A program made the position numbers and the translations under genes. The notes under the pieces were generated by a model. That model was given only the letters and a program-made list of their open reading frames with translations. It was not told the DNA's origin and ran no database searches. 6,515 bases of DNA from Hyphomicrobium sp. Lineage in GTDB: Bacteria; Pseudomonadota; Alphaproteobacteria; Rhizobiales; Hyphomicrobiaceae. The stretch lies in NCBI GenBank assembly GCA_030598645.1, contig JAUVPN010000158.1:1-6515 (forward strand). Reading direction: 5' to 3'. Positions within the stretch are counted from its first letter, which is position 1; each line of letters opens with the position of its first letter. Positions 1 through 6,447 of the stretch are shown in pieces.

Positions 1-1
1 C

Positions 2-2101
2 CCGGCACTGCAGCCACGCGAGGGTGGCCGGCCGCGCGAGATTGATATCCCTACCACCTCGCCTGCAATCCCGGAGCCAGAAGCGCCGAAGCGCGCAGCG
101 CGCGCTGCCGTTACCAATACGCGTGAGGACGAAGAGGGCCGTGGAAGCCCGAGAGGCCGCAAGGCTGGACCTCGTACGCCGCCGGTGAAGACTGTCAAGA
201 CGGACGAGCGGCGTGAGCGTGTCAAGCTGACGATCAATAATGCATTTGATGAGAAACAGCGCCAACGCTCTTTGGCCTCGCTAAAGCGCAAGCGTGAGCG
301 CGAAAAGCTAAAGGCAATGGGAATTCCGCAGACACGCGAGAAAATTGCGCGTGAGGTGGTTATTCCCGAAGTTATCACCATCCAAGAGCTTGCCAACCGT
401 ATGACCGAGCGTTCCGTCGACCTAATCAAGTTTTTGATGAAGGAAGGCGAGATGCACAAGATCAACGATGTGGTTGATGTGGATACCGCTGAACTGATCG
501 TTCAGGAGTTCGGCCACACTGCAAAGCGCGTTTCCGAGTCTGACGTCGAGACGGGTTTCATCGGTGAGTTGGACGATGAGGGTACGCTGGAAGCCCGCGC
601 TCCCGTCGTTACAATCATGGGGCACGTTGACCATGGAAAGACATCGCTGCTGGATTCCATTCGGCAGACGAATGTCGTATCTGGTGAGGCCGGCGGCATC
701 ACCCAACACATCGGTGCGTATCAGGTGACCACACCTAAGGGTGACAGAGTTACATTCATTGATACGCCAGGCCACGAAGCTTTTACAGCTATGCGAGCGC
801 GCGGCGCCAAAGTAACCGACATAGTCGTTCTTGTTGTTGCCGCCGACGATGGAGTGATGCCGCAAACAATCGAAGCCATTAATCACGCTAAAGCGGCAGA
901 GGTTCCGCTTATCGTGGCGATCAACAAGATCGATAAACCTCAGGCTGACCCTGATCGTGTGCGTAACGAGCTTTTACAGCACGAGGTCATCGTCGAGAGC
1001 ATGTCGGGCGAAACACTTGAGGTGCCAGTCTCGGCGTTAAAGCGCACAAATTTAGAAAAGCTCTTGGAAGCCATTAATCTGCAGTCTGAGCTTCTCGACC
1101 TCAAAGCGAACCGGAATCGTTCGGCGGAAGGTATTGTGGTCGAGGCGAAGTTAGAGCGCGGCCGCGGTCCGGTTGGCACCGTACTGGTGCAGCGCGGCAC
1201 GCTTCGCGTTGGCGATCTCGTCGTTGCCGGAGCGGCATGGGGGCGCGTGCGCGCCCTCATCGACGACCATGGTCGCAACACGGGGGAAGCCGGTCCATCG
1301 GTTCCGGTCGAGATTTTGGGCTTCGACTCGGCCCCCGAGGCCGGCGATCAATTTGCCGTTGTCGAAAGTGAGGCACGTGCCCGCGAAATCACCGATTATC
1401 GGGTCCGCAAGCGGCGCGAGGCTCTGGGCTCAGCCGGCTCGGCGCGCACCCTCGAGCAAATGATGCAGCAGCTTAAGGAGGCTGACCGCAAGGAGTTCGA
1501 CCTTGTCGTAAAGGGCGACGTGCAAGGATCCGTTGAAGCGATAGCTGGTGCGCTACGCAAGCTTGGTACCGATGAGGTGGAAGCCCGCATTGTTCATTCT
1601 GGGGTTGGCGGAATCACAGAGTCCGATGTGGCACTTGCCAATGCGTCGAAGGCCGTGGTCCTAGGTTTTAACGTGCGTGCAAATGTTCAAGCTAAGGCAG
1701 CCGCTGATCGCGATGGTGTCGAGGTTCGCTACTATAACATTATTTACGATCTGGTCGACGACGTGAAAGCAGCAATGTCGGGGCTGTTGGCGCCGACGAT
1801 CCGCGAGATTTTCCTCGGCAATGCTGAGATTCTGGAAGTGTTTAATATCTCCAAGGTCGGTAAAGTCGCGGGCTGCCGCGTGACCGAGGGTAAGGTAGAG
1901 CGTGGGGCGAAGGTGCGCCTTATCCGTGATGACGTGGTAATCCACGAGGGAACGCTTTCCACCTTGAAGCGCTTCAAGGACGAGGTGCGCGAAGTGCCGG
2001 CAGGTCAAGAATGCGGCATGGCCTTTGCCAACTACCATGACATCCGCGCTGGTGATGTGATCGAGTGCTTCAACGTTGAGACGGTTACGCGGACGCTGTA
2101 G
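2..2101 (+). CDS. infB: Translation initiation factor IF-2, 5'-truncated by the window edge
   Basis: IF2 is the cytoplasmic GTPase that brings formyl-Met-tRNA to the 30S subunit and promotes 50S joining. The frame is open from base 2 to the TAG at 2099-2101, giving 699 visible residues, so the true start lies upstream. The GTG at 185 is internal, because family-like sequence continues before it. In order, I see a low-complexity Arg/Pro/Glu-rich linker (2 to about 340), the IF2_N domain (about 350-545, starting [18 protein letters not shown]), and the GTPase domain. The GTPase motifs are G1 GHVDHGKT (620-643), G2 [10 protein letters not shown] (692-721), G3 DTPGHEAF (761-784), G4 NKID (923-934) and G5 SAL (1031-1039). 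These are followed by the beta-barrel domain II (about 1130-1390), domain III with [12 protein letters not shown] (about 1500-1545), and the fMet-tRNA-binding C-terminal domain ending in VETVTRTL. All GTPase motifs are intact. Identity is essentially certain. Perhaps 200 or more N-terminal residues are missing, judging from usual alphaproteobacterial lengths. Confidence 0.97.
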   Translation, partial: PALQPREGGRPREIDIPTTSPAIPEPEAPKRAARAAVTNTREDEEGRGSPRGRKAGPRTPPVKTVKTDERRERVKLTINNAFDEKQRQRSLASLKRKREREKLKAMGIPQTREKIAREVVIPEVITIQELANRMTERSVDLIKFLMKEGEMHKINDVVDVDTAELIVQEFGHTAKRVSESDVETGFIGELDDEGTLEARAPVVTIMGHVDHGKTSLLDSIRQTNVVSGEAGGITQHIGAYQVTTPKGDRVTFIDTPGHEAFTAMRARGAKVTDIVVLVVAADDGVMPQTIEAINHAKAAEVPLIVAINKIDKPQADPDRVRNELLQHEVIVESMSGETLEVPVSALKRTNLEKLLEAINLQSELLDLKANRNRSAEGIVVEAKLERGRGPVGTVLVQRGTLRVGDLVVAGAAWGRVRALIDDHGRNTGEAGPSVPVEILGFDSAPEAGDQFAVVESEARAREITDYRVRKRREALGSAGSARTLEQMMQQLKEADRKEFDLVVKGDVQGSVEAIAGALRKLGTDEVEARIVHSGVGGITESDVALANASKAVVLGFNVRANVQAKAAADRDGVEVRYYNIIYDLVDDVKAAMSGLLAPTIREIFLGNAEILEVFNISKVGKVAGCRVTEGKVERGAKVRLIRDDVVIHEGTLSTLKRFKDEVREVPAGQECGMAFANYHDIRAGDVIECFNVETVTRTL

Positions 2102-2115
2102 TCGTTTTTCATGTG

Positions 2116-2148
2116 CTTCGATATTGGGTCGAAGGCTTCCTATTGAAG
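2116..2148 (+). repeat. Interleaved CTTC/GAAG inverted repeats in the infB-rbfA spacer
   Basis: A perfect 6-bp inverted repeat, CTTCGA (2116-2121) and TCGAAG (2129-2134), encloses the 7-nt loop TATTGGG. It overlaps a second GAAG-G-CTTC palindrome (2131-2139) and a CTTC (2136-2139) / GAAG (2145-2148) pair. The pairings are mutually exclusive, so the RNA could switch between folds. No U-tract follows, so this is not an intrinsic terminator. A role in processing or in rbfA translation is only a possibility, and short repeats of this kind can arise by chance. Confidence 0.3.
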
Positions 2149-2155
2149 AGACCGT

Positions 2156-2174
2156 GTGCGGTTCGATCCCGCGC
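2156..2174 (+). other. Stem-loop with a tRNA T-arm-like sequence before rbfA
   Basis: A stem of six pairs (2156-2161 with 2169-2174, including one T-G pair) closes the 7-nt loop TTCGATC at 2162-2168. That loop is the exact consensus of a tRNA T-loop. The seven bases that would form an acceptor 3' strand (2174-2180 region) have no convincing 5' partner, and no D arm or anticodon arm fits upstream, so this is not a tRNA gene. It ends about 10 nt before the rbfA start, in the region where a Shine-Dalgarno sequence would be expected. It could be an mRNA structure, a tRNA-like decoy or chance. Confidence 0.3.
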
Positions 2175-2184
2175 CGGACCGCTG

Positions 2185-2589
2185 ATGGTAAAACAATCTA
2201 ACAAGACGGTACCTTATGCTGCGCCTTCGCAACGTCAATTGCGCGTGGGCGAGCTCATTCGGCATAAGCTAGCGGAGATGCTGTCGCGCGGTGACATCCA
2301 CGACGATATATTGGCATCGCACGTGATTACGGTTCCTGAAGTGCGTCTATCTCCTGACCTAAAGCTCGCAACTGTTTATATCATTCCGCTCGGCGGCGGC
2401 GATGTCGAACAAGTGCTCGAAGCGTTGAACCGGCGCAAGAAGTACATCCGCGGGGAGATCGCGCACGCGGTGAATTTAAAGTTTGCCCCGGAACTACGCT
2501 TCCGTGGCGATGAGACCTTTGACGAGGCGAGCCGTATCGACAAGTTGCTATCAAACCCCACAGTCCGACAGGACGTGGAAAAGGATTGA
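2185..2589 (+). CDS. rbfA: 30S ribosome-binding factor RbfA
   Basis: RbfA is a small KH-type RNA-binding protein that binds the immature 30S subunit and helps final processing and folding of 16S rRNA near helix 1. It is also known for a cold-shock role. The 134-residue product has the family blocks [18 protein letters not shown] (residues 16-33), [17 protein letters not shown] (50-66), [40 protein letters not shown] (83-122, of which APELRFR and RIDKLL are diagnostic). I chose the ATG at 2185 because family similarity begins just after it and the length fits. An in-frame GTG at 2113 would add 24 residues ([13 protein letters not shown]...) that do not look like RbfA. No clear Shine-Dalgarno sequence precedes either start, and a stem-loop occupies the region upstream of 2185. 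The gene lies 83 nt after infB and 19 nt before truB, so co-transcription is likely. Gly108 sits where I would expect a bulkier residue in the RFRxD block, a minor variation. Confidence 0.95.
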   Translation: MVKQSNKTVPYAAPSQRQLRVGELIRHKLAEMLSRGDIHDDILASHVITVPEVRLSPDLKLATVYIIPLGGGDVEQVLEALNRRKKYIRGEIAHAVNLKFAPELRFRGDETFDEASRIDKLLSNPTVRQDVEKD

Positions 2590-2608
2590 GGGCCAGCGTC
2601 GCTTTCCC

Positions 2609-3562
2609 ATGACACGTCGCAACAAATTTAAGCCTGTTCACGGCTGGCTGGTGCTCGACAAGCAATTAGGTATGACGTCGACGTATGCAGTTGGCGCCAT
2701 AAAGCGGCTGTTCGAGGCGCAAAAGGCAGGTCATGCAGGAACGCTCGACCCGCTCGCAACCGGCGTTTTGCCGATTGCGCTCGGCGAGGCGACCAAGACG
2801 GTGCCCTACGCCGTCGCCGGAGCAAAATCGTATCGCTTCACAGTTCGCTTCGGCGCTGAGACCGACACTGACGATGCCGAAGGCCGCGTGGTGAGCACCT
2901 GTGAAAAGATGCCCACGCCGCTGGCCATCAAAGCCATACTGCCTCGGTTCATCGGAGCGATAGAACAGGTGCCTCCTCGCTTCTCTGCGATCAAGGTCGA
3001 TGGTGCGCGCGCCTACGATCTTGCTCGTGGCGGCGAGGAGGTGCAATTGCAGCCACGCGTGGTCATCGTCGACGATTTACGCCTCGTCGAAATGCCGGAT
3101 GCGGCGACGGCGGTTTTCGTGGCTAACTGTGGAAAGGGGACATACGTGCGTGCGCTGGCGCGGGATATGGGGCGGGCATTGGGGTGCTTCAGCCATGTCA
3201 TCGCACTAAGGCGCACGCGGGTTGAGCCGTTTGTGGAAGCAGACGCCGTGTCGCTCGATATACTCAAGTTTGCGGCTGAGGCCGGTGGAGAAGCATTGAC
3301 TGCGCATCTTCAACCCGTTGAGGCAGCGCTCCACGACATCCCTGGTGTGGAGGTTAGTCGTTCCGATGCCGCGAGCCTTGCCAGTGGGCAGGCGGTCCTT
3401 ATCCGCGGCCGCGATGCGCCTGTAATGGCGAATGTGGCATTTGCCCACTTCAAGGGGCGCGTTCTGGCGCTTGGCGAATTAAATAAGGGCAGCTTCCGCC
3501 CCACGCGGGTGTTTAACTTTGGGAAAGTGGCAAGCGGGTCGCAGCACAAAGTGGGAACATGA
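2609..3562 (+). CDS. truB: tRNA pseudouridine(55) synthase TruB
   Basis: TruB isomerises uridine 55 in the T-loop of elongator tRNAs to pseudouridine and also acts as a tRNA-folding chaperone in the cytoplasm. The 317-residue product shows motif I GWLVLDKQLGMTS (12-24) and motif II GHAGTLDPLATGVLP (41-55) with the catalytic Asp47, equivalent to E. coli Asp48. It also has Tyr75 in YRFTVRFGAETDTDDAEG, PPRFSAIKVDGARAY (122-136), and GTYVRALARDMG (177-188) with Arg181. A PUA-like C-terminal segment follows from roughly residue 250. The ATG at 2609 is chosen because TruB similarity starts within about ten residues. The frame is open further upstream, but that stretch overlaps rbfA and encodes nothing TruB-like. 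No good Shine-Dalgarno sequence lies at normal distance, so translation may be coupled to rbfA, which ends 19 nt earlier. One oddity is that the nearly invariant KP of motif I is K18-Q19 here. Confidence 0.96.
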   Translation: MTRRNKFKPVHGWLVLDKQLGMTSTYAVGAIKRLFEAQKAGHAGTLDPLATGVLPIALGEATKTVPYAVAGAKSYRFTVRFGAETDTDDAEGRVVSTCEKMPTPLAIKAILPRFIGAIEQVPPRFSAIKVDGARAYDLARGGEEVQLQPRVVIVDDLRLVEMPDAATAVFVANCGKGTYVRALARDMGRALGCFSHVIALRRTRVEPFVEADAVSLDILKFAAEAGGEALTAHLQPVEAALHDIPGVEVSRSDAASLASGQAVLIRGRDAPVMANVAFAHFKGRVLALGELNKGSFRPTRVFNFGKVASGSQHKVGT

Positions 3563-3624
3563 GATCGCGATCACAGTGGACGTTTGCAATCCAGAGACTT
3601 TCCGCTCGCAGGGAGGGGCAGCTC

Positions 3625-3693
3625 GTGTATAAGGACCTGCGTTACTCAAAGCTTGCGACCCGGCTGGACGACATCCCGGCTGTGGCCGCCTAG
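3625..3693 (+). CDS. Possible 22-codon upstream ORF (leader peptide) before rpsO
   Basis: A GTG at 3625 opens a frame of 22 codons ending in TAG at 3691-3693, with predicted product (M)YKDLRYSKLATRLDDIPAVAA. It is preceded by GGGAGGGG (3611-3618), whose GGAGG core at 3612-3616 is the best anti-16S match before any start in this window, 8 nt from the GTG. The same frame extends upstream to an ATG at 3559 that overlaps the truB stop as ATGA, giving 44 codons, but that start has poor Shine-Dalgarno spacing. The stop codon abuts a perfect 7-bp hairpin (3694-3712), which is 15 nt before the rpsO Shine-Dalgarno sequence, a layout that would suit translation-dependent control. I recognise no family. 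The DNA also overlaps the presumed S15-responsive RNA, so its conservation could be at RNA level and the frame accidental. Confidence 0.3.
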   Translation: MYKDLRYSKLATRLDDIPAVAA

Positions 3694-3739
3694 GCGAGGC
3701 CAAACGCCTCGCATCACTTCCAGCTAGAAAGGATACCCG
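3656..3739 (+). promoter_or_regulatory. Candidate structured rpsO leader (S15 autoregulatory element)
   Basis: Two adjacent stem-loops can be drawn. The first pairs CCGG (3660-3663) with CCGG (3676-3679), bulges CTG, and adds GA/TC to close a CGACA loop. An alternative outer pairing is CGGC (3661-3664) with GCCG (3685-3688). The second is a perfect 7-bp stem, GCGAGGC (3694-3700) with GCCTCGC (3706-3712), with the loop CAAAC. No T-run follows, so it is not a terminator. The rpsO Shine-Dalgarno sequence and ATG follow directly. S15 is known to repress its own mRNA in several phyla through unrelated leader structures, and an alphaproteobacterial type has been described. This region is in the right place and of the right size, but I cannot confirm a match to that model by eye. 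Confidence 0.45.
3728..3733 (+). promoter_or_regulatory. Ribosome binding site of rpsO
   Basis: AAAGGA lies 6 nt before the ATG at 3740, a standard Shine-Dalgarno sequence that fixes the rpsO start. It is 15 nt after the 7-bp hairpin ending at 3712, so folding upstream could control access to it. Confidence 0.7.
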
Positions 3740-4009
3740 ATGTCGATTACTGCGGAGCGCAAGAGCGCGCTCATCAAGGAGAATGCGACGAAGGCCAACG
3801 ACACCGGCTCTCCTGAAGTTCAGATCGCGATCCTAACCGAGCGGATCAACCATCTTACCGAGCACTTCAAGATACATAAGAAGGACAACCACTCCCGTCG
3901 CGGCCTGCTGAAAATGGTGAGCCAACGGCGTCAGCTGCTCGACTACGTTAAGCGCAAGAACGTGCAGCGTTATCAAGGCATCATCGAGAAGCTTGGTATT
4001 CGCCGCTGA
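3740..4009 (+). CDS. rpsO: 30S ribosomal protein S15
   Basis: S15 is a primary 16S rRNA-binding protein that organises the central domain (three-way junction of helices 20-22) and forms a bridge to the 50S subunit. The product is 89 residues, the usual bacterial length, and collinear with the family throughout. It contains [22 protein letters not shown] (22-43), the RNA-contacting [12 protein letters not shown] block (46-57) with His42, Asp49 and Ser52 in place, [14 protein letters not shown] (61-74) and the terminal IEKLGIRR. It starts with ATG at 3740 after a good AAAGGA Shine-Dalgarno sequence and stops at TGA 4007-4009. Spacers of 177 nt before and 171 nt after separate it from truB and pnp, unlike the tight rbfA-truB junction, so separate promoters or processing sites are plausible. 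Nothing is missing or altered. Confidence 0.98.
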   Translation: MSITAERKSALIKENATKANDTGSPEVQIAILTERINHLTEHFKIHKKDNHSRRGLLKMVSQRRQLLDYVKRKNVQRYQGIIEKLGIRR

Positions 4010-4028
4010 GGGAGCATTTTGTCTCAGC
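4005..4028 (+). other. Hairpin spanning the rpsO stop codon
   Basis: GCTGAG (4005-4010, containing the TGA stop) pairs perfectly with CTCAGC (4023-4028) across a 12-nt loop, GGAGCATTTTGT. The sequence after it is CAG-rich with no T-run, so I do not call it an intrinsic terminator. In E. coli the rpsO-pnp junction has a terminator hairpin next to RNase E and RNase III processing sites. This could be a local counterpart that protects the rpsO 3' end or marks a cleavage site. It cannot form while ribosomes occupy the stop codon. Confidence 0.4.
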
Positions 4029-4180
4029 AGCAGCACTTGCGACGAACCGTTGCGCCCTAGCTCAATTCTTCTAGATCAACATGCGCGACGGCAGCACCGG
4101 GAACGCCGGCGCCATTTGCGTTCATGCTAGTAACGCGCCGCTAGAAAACGAATGTAACCAGATTGAACGAAAGACCGAAA
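4029..4180 (+). promoter_or_regulatory. pnp leader with mutually exclusive hairpins
   Basis: Within this non-coding spacer, GAACGC (4101-4106) can pair with GCGTTC (4118-4123). The same GCGTT can instead pair with AACGC at 4132-4136, so only one of two hairpins can form at a time. In enterobacteria, PNPase represses itself through a leader stem cut by RNase III, so structure here is expected, but this exact arrangement is not one I recognise. Possible -35/-10 boxes such as TTGCGC (4050-4055) with TAGATC (4072-4077) match consensus poorly, and I do not call a promoter. Four CTAG tetramers occur here (4057, 4071, 4127, 4141). No coding region is supported. Confidence 0.35.
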
Positions 4181-6391
4181 ATGTTCGACATCCATCGCGT
4201 GGAAATTGAATGGGGTGGGCGCAAGCTTACGCTCGAGACCGGCCAGATGGCGCGCCAAGCTGACGCGGCTGTCTATGCGCAATATGGCGAGACGAGTGTG
4301 CTCGCAACCGTTGTTGCTGCCAAGAGCCCGAGGCCCGGCATCGACTTTTTCCCTTTGACCGTAAATTATCAAGAAAAGACCTATGCCGCGGGTAAGATCC
4401 CGGGTGGCTTTTTCAAACGTGAAGGGCGCCCGGCGGAGAAAGAAACGCTCACCTCGCGCTTGATCGACCGGCCTATACGTCCGCTGTTCGTGGAGGGCTT
4501 CAAAAACGAGACACAAGTTGTCATTACCGTGCTCTCCCACGACATGGAGAATGACCCCGATGTCCTTGGCATGGTTGCTGCCTCTGCAGCGCTAACGCTC
4601 TCCGGCGTTCCTTTCCTAGGACCCATTGGCGCGGCGCGCGTTGGGCTTATCGGTGGTGAACTCGTACTCAATCCGATGATCGACGAGATGCAGGAAAGCT
4701 CGCTCGACCGTATTATCGCTGGCACTGAAGACGCGGTAATGATGGTCGAGTCGGAGGCCAAAGAGCTGCCAGAGACGCAGATGCTCGAGGGAGTAATGTT
4801 TGGCCATAGGCACTTTCAGCCGGTGATCCAGGCCATAATCAAGCTCGCCGAGACCGCTGCAAAGGAGCCGTGGGACATCCAGCTGCCGGACGTCGGAAAA
4901 TATTCCGCCAAGGTACGAGAGATCGCCGAGGCCGATCTCAAGGCGGCATTTTCCACTAAGGAAAAGCAGAAGCGCAATGAACTTGTCGATGCGGCCAAGG
5001 AAAAGGTTTTTTCTGAGATTTCGATTCCCGAAGACCCAAGTGAGCAGGTCCTGCTCACCGGCACGTTCAAGGACCTGAAGAGCGATATCGTGCGCGGCGA
5101 TATCGTTAAGACGGGGCAGCGCATCGACGGGCGCGATCTAAAGACGGTGCGCCCCATCCTCTCGCAGGTACATGTTTTGCCACGAACGCATGGCTCAGCA
5201 CTGTTTACTCGAGGCGAAACGCAGGCGCTTGTCGTGGCCACTCTGGGCACAGGGGATGACGAACAGTTCGTTGATGCGCTGGAAGGCACTCGCAAAGAGC
5301 GCTTTATGCTGCATTACAATTTCCCGCCCTACTCCGTCGGCGAGACGGGGCGCATGGGCACGCCCGGGCGGCGCGAAATTGGCCATGGTAAGTTAGCCTG
5401 GCGCGCTCTGCACCCGATCATGCCGGGCCCGGAGGAGTTCCCATACACCATCCGCGTCGTCTCAGAGATCACCGAGAGCAATGGCTCATCCTCTATGGCG
5501 ACGGTGTGCGGCACATCGCTGGCTCTTATGGACGCCGGCGTTCCGCTCAAAGCCCCAGTGGCTGGTATCGCGATGGGCCTGATCAAGGAGGGCAACGATT
5601 TCGCCGTGCTGTCCGACATCCTCGGCGACGAGGATCATCTGGGCGACATGGACTTCAAGGTCGCGGGCACCGAGCAGGGCGTCACCTCCTTGCAGATGGA
5701 CATTAAGATCACTGGCATTACCGAGGAGATTATGCGTATCGCGCTAGACCAAGCGCGCGAGGGGCGCATGCATATTCTCGGTGAGATGGGCAAGGCGTTG
5801 GGTAGCGCGCGTGCGGAACTTGGAGATTACGCCCCGCGCATCGAGACCATAAAAATCCCCACCGACAAAATCCGCGAGGTGATAGGCTCAGGCGGCTCGG
5901 TGATCCGATCGATTGTGGAGGAAAGCGGCGCCAAGGTCGACATTGACGATGACGGTACTGTGAAGGTCGCGGCGGCCAAGCGCGAGTCGATCGAGGCGGC
6001 GCTAGATCGCATCAAAGCCATCACGTCGGAGCCGGAGGTTGGCACCATCTACAAGGGCAAGGTCGTCAAGATCATGGATTTCGGGGCGTTTGTGAACTTC
6101 TTTGGTGCCAAAGACGGGCTGGTACACATTTCACAGCTTGCGCCGGGTCGGCCGGCGACGGTTGGTGAAGTTGTGAAAGAAGGACAAGAGGTTTACGTCA
6201 AGCTCCTTGGCTTCGATGATCGCGGCAAGACGCGGCTCTCTATGAAAATCATCGACCAAGAGACGGGCAAAGAGATCCCGCGCGAGGAGGGCCAGCCGGA
6301 CCCAGAAGCTGAGTTTCGTTCCGAGCGCCCGCCACGCCGTGACCGCGCCGGCGGTGACCGCCGGCCGCGCAGGGATCGTGAGGCTGGCTAG
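4181..6391 (+). CDS. pnp: Polyribonucleotide nucleotidyltransferase (PNPase)
   Basis: PNPase is a trimeric 3'-5' exoribonuclease that uses phosphate to release nucleoside diphosphates and can run in reverse to add tails. It acts in mRNA and sRNA turnover, alone or in a degradosome. The 736-residue product has a first RNase PH domain (about 12-142, with [10 protein letters not shown] at 75-84 and [11 protein letters not shown] at 93-103), a helical linker, and a second RNase PH domain (about 310-540). Its active-site block [17 protein letters not shown] contains Asp485, Asp491 and Lys493, equivalent to E. coli D486, D492 and K494. A KH domain follows with the GSGG loop at 569-572, then an S1 domain (about 621-690), then an Arg- and acid-rich tail ending [20 protein letters not shown]. 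The ATG at 4181 gives the family start MFDIHRVE. An in-frame TTG at 4163 would add six unlike residues. Its Shine-Dalgarno sequence is weak. The gene ends at a TAG just before a terminator. Confidence 0.98.
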   Translation: MFDIHRVEIEWGGRKLTLETGQMARQADAAVYAQYGETSVLATVVAAKSPRPGIDFFPLTVNYQEKTYAAGKIPGGFFKREGRPAEKETLTSRLIDRPIRPLFVEGFKNETQVVITVLSHDMENDPDVLGMVAASAALTLSGVPFLGPIGAARVGLIGGELVLNPMIDEMQESSLDRIIAGTEDAVMMVESEAKELPETQMLEGVMFGHRHFQPVIQAIIKLAETAAKEPWDIQLPDVGKYSAKVREIAEADLKAAFSTKEKQKRNELVDAAKEKVFSEISIPEDPSEQVLLTGTFKDLKSDIVRGDIVKTGQRIDGRDLKTVRPILSQVHVLPRTHGSALFTRGETQALVVATLGTGDDEQFVDALEGTRKERFMLHYNFPPYSVGETGRMGTPGRREIGHGKLAWRALHPIMPGPEEFPYTIRVVSEITESNGSSSMATVCGTSLALMDAGVPLKAPVAGIAMGLIKEGNDFAVLSDILGDEDHLGDMDFKVAGTEQGVTSLQMDIKITGITEEIMRIALDQAREGRMHILGEMGKALGSARAELGDYAPRIETIKIPTDKIREVIGSGGSVIRSIVEESGAKVDIDDDGTVKVAAAKRESIEAALDRIKAITSEPEVGTIYKGKVVKIMDFGAFVNFFGAKDGLVHISQLAPGRPATVGEVVKEGQEVYVKLLGFDDRGKTRLSMKIIDQETGKEIPREEGQPDPEAEFRSERPPRRDRAGGDRRPRRDREAG

Positions 6392-6416
6392 CGCTTTACA
6401 CAAGTTCGATGAGGAT

Positions 6417-6447
6417 AAAACCGCCGGAACGCTTCGGCGGTCTTATT
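6417..6447 (+). terminator. Rho-independent terminator after pnp
   Basis: CCGCCG (6421-6426) pairs perfectly with CGGCGG (6435-6440) across GAACGCTT, and G-T and A-T pairs can extend it inward to an ACGC tetraloop. A-rich sequence precedes it (AAAA, 6417-6420) and TCTTATT follows, giving A-T pairs below the stem. It starts about 26 nt after the pnp stop, making it the likely end of the cluster transcript. The flanking A and T tracts mean it may also work weakly for transcription arriving from the other side. Confidence 0.8.

Noticed and set aside
185..187. GTG as an infB start
   Set aside because: The frame is open to base 2 with linker sequence typical of IF2, and IF2 is much longer, so the start lies outside the window.
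422..886. 154-residue open frame on the minus strand inside infB
   Set aside because: It is antisense to the conserved IF2 N-domain and G domain, has no recognisable family and no ribosome site, so it is a shadow of the real coding frame.
2113..2184. GTG start giving a 158-residue RbfA
   Set aside because: The extra 24 residues do not resemble RbfA and there is no Shine-Dalgarno sequence. The ATG at 2185 fits the family.
2150..2184. A tRNA gene in the infB-rbfA spacer
   Set aside because: Only the T-arm is convincing. No matching acceptor, D arm or anticodon arm can be built upstream.
3605..3633. Sigma-70-like promoter (CTCGCA, 17 nt, TATAAG) upstream of rpsO
   Set aside because: The -10-like box is fair but the -35-like box is poor, and the same bases are better explained as the start of the short upstream ORF. 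Transcript-start data would be needed.
4081..4209. 42-codon frame starting ATG at 4081 and overlapping the pnp start
   Set aside because: No Shine-Dalgarno sequence, no recognisable product, and it runs out of frame into the conserved pnp N-terminus.
4816..5295. 159-residue open frame on the minus strand inside pnp
   Set aside because: Ser/Arg-rich product of the kind produced by the antisense of G+C-rich genes. The plus strand here is unmistakable PNPase.
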